Shown piece by piece: positions 60,345 to 64,000 of a stretch of DNA of 64,000 nt (the stretch's first letter is position 1; every line of letters begins with the position of its first letter). This DNA is from JAKPUX01 sp035353815 (GTDB lineage Bacteria; Zhuqueibacterota; Zhuqueibacteria; Residuimicrobiales; Residuimicrobiaceae). Under the pieces are notes generated by a model, which saw only the letters and a list, made by a program, of their open reading frames with translations, was not told the origin of the DNA and ran no database searches. The translations under genes and the position numbers were made by a program. Location of the stretch: contig DAOQAG010000004.1 in NCBI GenBank assembly GCA_035353815.1, positions 62,001-126,000 on the forward strand, given 5' to 3'.

Positions 60345-62741
60345 ATGGCCAAACGCGTCAAGAAAAAAATCCCGGTAAAAGCGGAACCGCTGCTCGATGC
60401 CCGCAAGAGCGAGGAGCTGCTCGGCATTCTGCTGATCCTCTTCGGTCTGCTGCTGGCCATCGGCCTGCTGACCTATCAGAACGAGAACCCGCAGGGGATC
60501 AATGCCTATCAGGTGAAGAACCAGCTCGGCATCGCCGGGGCCTGGCTCTCCTGGGCCCTCATCCACGGCACCATAGGCTATCCGGTCGTCGTCCTCCCCT
60601 TCATTCTCATCGCTCTGGGGGTCTTCAAGCTGCTCGGCCGGCAAACCGTGCCGCTGCGGCGCTGGGCCTGGTTCACCTTTCTCATGGCCCTCTATATCTC
60701 GATGGGGTTCGCGACCTGGTTTTATGTCAAGAGTTCGACCGATCAGGCCTATGAGTTTGCCGGCTTTATCGGGGTATTGCTGGCGACCCTGCTGCGCAAG
60801 CTGATCGGCGTCCCCGGCGTGGTGATCGTCCTGGCTGGATTGACGGTGATCAATATCATCGTCTTCACCTCCTTCTCCCTGCGCGAGCTCTATGCCAATC
60901 TCTCCGCCGGCTTTTCGCGCCTGGGGGTGCGCATCAGCCAGAATATCCGCTCCATGCGCGGCGTCCGGAGCAAGCCGGAGGTGGCGGTCAAGCGCTTCCG
61001 TGCCGCCAATCCGGATCCCGGCGGCCCGGTGGTGGCCCGGCCGCTGCCGATCGATATCGCCGATGAGGGGGAGGAGGAGCGTCCGCCGGTACGGGTGGCT
61101 GCGCCGCCGCGTCCCGCCGCCGTGCAGCCGCACGAGGTGCCCTGGCAGGCGGATGAGAACGGGGTGGAGGAGACGGAGGCTGGGGAAGAGGACGAACTGG
61201 CCGCGGCGATCAAACCCGGCGGCCCCTACACCTTTCCGCCGCTGAACCTGCTGCAGCAGCCACAGGAGACGGTCGAGCCGGTCTCCGAGGATGAATTACG
61301 CGCCAATGCCAAGATGCTCGAGGCCAAGCTGGCCGATTTCGATATCCAGGCGTGGGTTACCGAGATCCATCCCGGCCCGATCATCACCCGCTATGAAATG
61401 GAGCTGGCGCCGGGCATCAAGGTCAGCCGCATCACCGGCCTGGCCGATGATCTGGCTATGGCGATGCGCGCCAAACGCATCCGCATCGTAGCGCCGATCC
61501 CCGGCAAGAACGCCATCGGCGTCGAGATCCCCAATGACAAGCCGCAGATGGTCTATTTGCGCGAGATCCTCGCCTCGACCGAGTTCCAGTCGGCGAAATC
61601 CCCGCTCAGCATCGGACTCGGCAAGACCATCTCCGGCGCACCCTATGTCACCGACCTCGCCTCGATGCCGCATCTGCTGGTCGCCGGCTCGACGGGCTCG
61701 GGTAAAAGCGTCTGCCTCAACACCATCATCACCAGCTTTCTCTACAAGGCCCATCCCGCCCAGGTGCAGCTGGTGCTGATCGATCCCAAGCGCCTCGAGC
61801 TCTCCACCTACAGCCGCCTCCATCCCTATCACCTCTCCTACGTCGAGGGGGTGCGCGAGAAAGTGGCGACCAGCGCAAAAAGCGCCATCGCCGTGCTGCG
61901 CTCCGCCGAGCAGGAGATGGAGCGGCGCTACGACATGCTCGCCACCGCCGGCGTGCGCAACATCGAGGAGTACAACGTCCGCGTCAGCGAGGGGCGCATC
62001 CATACCGAGAGCGGGGCGGTGGCGCCGCCGCTGCACTATCTGGTGATCATCGTCGATGAGCTCGCCGACCTGATGCTCACCTCGAGCGCCTCCAAGGATG
62101 TCGAGGAGCCGATCGCCCGCCTCACCCAGATGTCGCGCGCCGTCGGGATCCATCTCATCGTCGCCACGCAGCGCCCGTCGGTGGATGTCATCACCGGCGT
62201 CATCAAGGCCAATTTCCCGGCGCGCATGGCCTTTCAGGTGGCCACCAAGGTCGACTCCCGCACCATCCTTGACATGAACGGCGCCGAGAAACTGCTCGGC
62301 AAGGGGGACATGCTCTTCCTGCCGCCCGGCAGCGCCGAGCCGATACGCATCCACAACGCCTACATCGGCCTCGAGGAGATCGAGCGGGTGCTCGGCCACA
62401 TCCATACCCAGCCGCCGGTGGTCAAGACGCCCTTGCCCGCTTTTATCGATGAGGAGGCGGGCGGAGGCGATGGCGAGCGTGCAGCCGGCAATGGCCGCCG
62501 CGATCCCTTCTTCAACGAAGCCATGCGCATCGTGGTGCGCACCGGCCAGGGCTCGGTTTCCATCCTGCAGCGCCGCCTCAAGGTCGGTTATTCGCGCGCC
62601 GCCCGGCTCATCGACGAGCTCGAGATGGCCGGCGTGGTCGGCCCCTTCGAAGGGAGCAAGGCGCGCGAGGTGCTGCTGCGCCCCGAGGATCTCGAGAACC
62701 TCCCCGGCGACAGCGAGAATGACACGGAGGAGGAATTCTAG
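60345..62741 (+). CDS. ftsK: DNA translocase FtsK/SpoIIIE
   Basis: FtsK pumps DNA through the division septum and helps resolve chromosome dimers. The 798-residue protein has about four N-terminal helices (~25-185), a short charged linker (~200-310), and the motor. Walker A is GSTGSGKS (448-455), Walker B is LVIIVDELADLM, and GIHLIVATQRPSVDVITGVI is a family signature. The C-terminal gamma winged-helix (~715-785, GSVSILQRRLKVGYSRAARL) would read KOPS-type sites. The linker is much shorter than in E. coli. Confidence 0.97.
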   Translation: MAKRVKKKIPVKAEPLLDARKSEELLGILLILFGLLLAIGLLTYQNENPQGINAYQVKNQLGIAGAWLSWALIHGTIGYPVVVLPFILIALGVFKLLGRQTVPLRRWAWFTFLMALYISMGFATWFYVKSSTDQAYEFAGFIGVLLATLLRKLIGVPGVVIVLAGLTVINIIVFTSFSLRELYANLSAGFSRLGVRISQNIRSMRGVRSKPEVAVKRFRAANPDPGGPVVARPLPIDIADEGEEERPPVRVAAPPRPAAVQPHEVPWQADENGVEETEAGEEDELAAAIKPGGPYTFPPLNLLQQPQETVEPVSEDELRANAKMLEAKLADFDIQAWVTEIHPGPIITRYEMELAPGIKVSRITGLADDLAMAMRAKRIRIVAPIPGKNAIGVEIPNDKPQMVYLREILASTEFQSAKSPLSIGLGKTISGAPYVTDLASMPHLLVAGSTGSGKSVCLNTIITSFLYKAHPAQVQLVLIDPKRLELSTYSRLHPYHLSYVEGVREKVATSAKSAIAVLRSAEQEMERRYDMLATAGVRNIEEYNVRVSEGRIHTESGAVAPPLHYLVIIVDELADLMLTSSASKDVEEPIARLTQMSRAVGIHLIVATQRPSVDVITGVIKANFPARMAFQVATKVDSRTILDMNGAEKLLGKGDMLFLPPGSAEPIRIHNAYIGLEEIERVLGHIHTQPPVVKTPLPAFIDEEAGGGDGERAAGNGRRDPFFNEAMRIVVRTGQGSVSILQRRLKVGYSRAARLIDELEMAGVVGPFEGSKAREVLLRPEDLENLPGDSENDTEEEF

Positions 62742-62918
62742 TCGGGCGCTGCTGGATGTACACCGGCGCCTCGGGCCCGCTCGGGACGGACGCGGTGGCG
62801 AACTGCAACTCTGCGCTTCGGGCTGGCTGGCCCGAAATTCTCGCCCGTGGCGGGAACGAAGGCGCCGCCGCAACGTATAACGACAGGAATGAACCCTGTA
62901 CTTGAATAAGGATGGAGC

Positions 62919-63551
62919 ATGAGAAGCAAATCCGCCGTGGTGCTGATCCTGGCCATGAGCACCTTCGCCGCGGCGCAAACCGCGGGCGACGTGCTGGGCA
63001 GGATCCAGAAAAAATATGAAGGCATGAAAAACGTCTGCGCCGATTACTCGCAGACCTTTCATTGGGAGCTGGCCAACGAGACCCAGGTCTTTGAGGGACA
63101 TCTCTGCACTCGCAACGGCGTGCAGTTCAAGATCGAGAACAACGACCAGACGATCATCACCGATGGCAAGACCATCTGGACCATGCCGCACGGCAACAAC
63201 CAGGTGATCATCGACGATGCCTCGGAGAGTGATGGCGATAATCCCTTCCTCAAATCCTTTCTGCAGAATTATATCGACAATTACAAGAGCGAGCTGCTGC
63301 CGCCCGAGACTATCGCCGGGGCCGTGCATTACCACATCCGCCTGACCGCGCGCAGCGAGGACGAGTTCAACAAGGAGGTCGAGATCTGGGCGGACCAGAA
63401 GAGCCTGCTGATGAACCGGATCAAGCAGACCGATCAGGACGGCAACAGCTCGACCTATGAGGTCCGCGATGTCGATCTCAACGCCAATTTGAGCGATGCC
63501 AGCTTCAAGCCCGTGATCCCGGAGGGCTACGAAATCGTGGACATGCGCTGA
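62919..63551 (+). CDS. lolA: Outer-membrane lipoprotein carrier LolA
   Basis: LolA ferries lipoproteins across the periplasm. The 210-residue protein has a signal peptide (~1-20, ending FAAAQ) and the LolA fold: MKNVCADYSQTFHWELANET, VQFKIENNDQTIITDGKTIW, FLQNYIDNYKSELLPPETIA and DVDLNANLSDASFKPVIPEG. The ATG has AAGGATGGAG upstream. LolB is not expected in this lineage. The stop shares its last base with the next start codon. Confidence 0.88.
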   Translation: MRSKSAVVLILAMSTFAAAQTAGDVLGRIQKKYEGMKNVCADYSQTFHWELANETQVFEGHLCTRNGVQFKIENNDQTIITDGKTIWTMPHGNNQVIIDDASESDGDNPFLKSFLQNYIDNYKSELLPPETIAGAVHYHIRLTARSEDEFNKEVEIWADQKSLLMNRIKQTDQDGNSSTYEVRDVDLNANLSDASFKPVIPEGYEIVDMR

Positions 63552-64000
63552 TGCGGCGCTTCCTGCTGCTGACGCTGGTGCTGCTGGCTGTGCTGGTCCA
63601 GGCGGGCTTTGGGCAGCAGACTCTTCCGGCCGAACAGCCCCGGGCTGCGCAGTATTTTCTCGGCAGCCAGGACCAGGTGCTGATGGCGGTCAATGTCTGG
63701 GGCTTTGTCTACAAGCCCGGTCAGTACATGGTGCCCTACGAGACCGATCTGATTTCGCTGCTCTCCTTTGCCGGCGGCCCGCGCGAGGAGGCGCGCATCA
63801 AGAGCATCAAGCTGGTGCGTCCCGGCAGCGGCGAGGGCAAGGCCCAGGTCTTCGAGATCGATGTCAAGGAGTACCTGGCCAAGGGGACGGTATCGCAGAT
63901 CCCGGTGTTGCGCCCGGGCGATACCGTGGTGGTCTCCGGCACCTCGTTTCATTTTATTAACCAGTTTTTCGATTTCGCCGTGCGCATCGCCGCCCTGGTG
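63551..64000 (+). CDS. SLBB-domain protein (polysaccharide export-like), 3' end beyond window
   Basis: The frame runs open from the ATG at 63551 for 150 codons to the window edge. It has a signal peptide (MRRFLLLTLVLLAVLVQAGF). An SLBB-like domain at ~50-120 follows (VNVWGFVYKPGQYMVPYETD, SLLSFAGGP, VLRPGDTVVVSG). Near the edge a hydrophobic segment begins (FFDFAVRIAALV). SLBB domains occur in Wza-type capsule exporters, but the N-terminal polysaccharide-export motif is weak. The overlap with lolA (TGATG) suggests coupled translation. Confidence 0.75.
   Translation, partial: MRRFLLLTLVLLAVLVQAGFGQQTLPAEQPRAAQYFLGSQDQVLMAVNVWGFVYKPGQYMVPYETDLISLLSFAGGPREEARIKSIKLVRPGSGEGKAQVFEIDVKEYLAKGTVSQIPVLRPGDTVVVSGTSFHFINQFFDFAVRIAALV

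Overview
The window is a gene-dense, GC-rich stretch of bacterial chromosome with no gene-free gap above 300 bp. It carries almost complete Gram-negative envelope machinery (BamA, Skp/OmpH, LpxD, LpxA, LptE, WaaA, LolA), a fused LpxC-FabZ enzyme, PorV- and PorQ-like proteins, and secreted proteins ending in a FlgD-Ig/type IX-like C-terminal domain. LpxC-FabZ fusions plus PorV/PorQ and these C-terminal domains point to the Fibrobacteres-Chlorobi-Bacteroidetes (FCB) superphylum. The high GC and the TonB receptor / large secreted protein / PorV triad are more like uncultured relatives of Calditrichota or KSB1 than classic Bacteroidetes. That placement is inference; no rRNA is present.

Layout. 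1-5.2 kb: a cut-off minus-strand membrane spermidine-synthase-like protein, a putative lipoprotein, a tandem universal stress protein, and a minus-strand GHL10-type glycosidase-like protein with a propeller-like tail. From 5.5 kb to the right edge every gene is on the + strand. 5.5-9.1 kb: two APC-superfamily transporters, the second KimA-like. 9.2-18.3 kb: uvrB, purD, a sugar-nucleotide epimerase, a sigma-54 activator overlapping lptE, a proline-rich TPR protein and a GT2 glycosyltransferase. 18.3-36.9 kb: an exoprotein region with a 1422-aa subtilase, coaE, a parvulin lipoprotein, a TonB-dependent receptor, a 1171-aa secreted protein, PorV, a 689-aa modular secreted protein and a GH53 endo-galactanase. 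37-48.2 kb: comEC, rnhB, yraN, a small membrane protein, tRNA-Thr(CGU), a PorQ-like protein, panB-panC, a LytR_C protein, waaA, mtnA and a TPR lipoprotein. 48.3-64 kb: uppS, bamA, skp, lpxD, lpxC-fabZ, lpxA, a lipoate ligase, dxr, rseP, gcvT, ftsK, lolA and a cut-off SLBB-domain protein.

How the parts fit. The right third builds the outer membrane: isoprenoid precursor and carrier lipid (Dxr, UppS), lipid A (LpxC, LpxD, LpxA), Kdo transfer (WaaA), LPS delivery (LptE), barrel assembly (BamA, Skp) and lipoprotein transport (LolA). The central region uses that surface to export and anchor large proteins and probably to attack galactan-type polysaccharide. The GH53 enzyme and its neighbour share a two-part non-catalytic module, so they look like an enzyme and binding-protein pair.

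Regulatory signals. AT-rich dips mark several transcription-unit starts, and many hold a promoter of the form TTGNNN-N16/17-TAAATT or TACATT (before the first lipoprotein, the GHL10 protein, uvrB, tRNA-Thr, the TPR lipoprotein, bamA and gcvT). Two clear intrinsic terminators were found, one reading leftward inside the 3' end of the stress-protein gene and one after the TPR lipoprotein. No insertion sequence, CRISPR array, rRNA or origin was seen.
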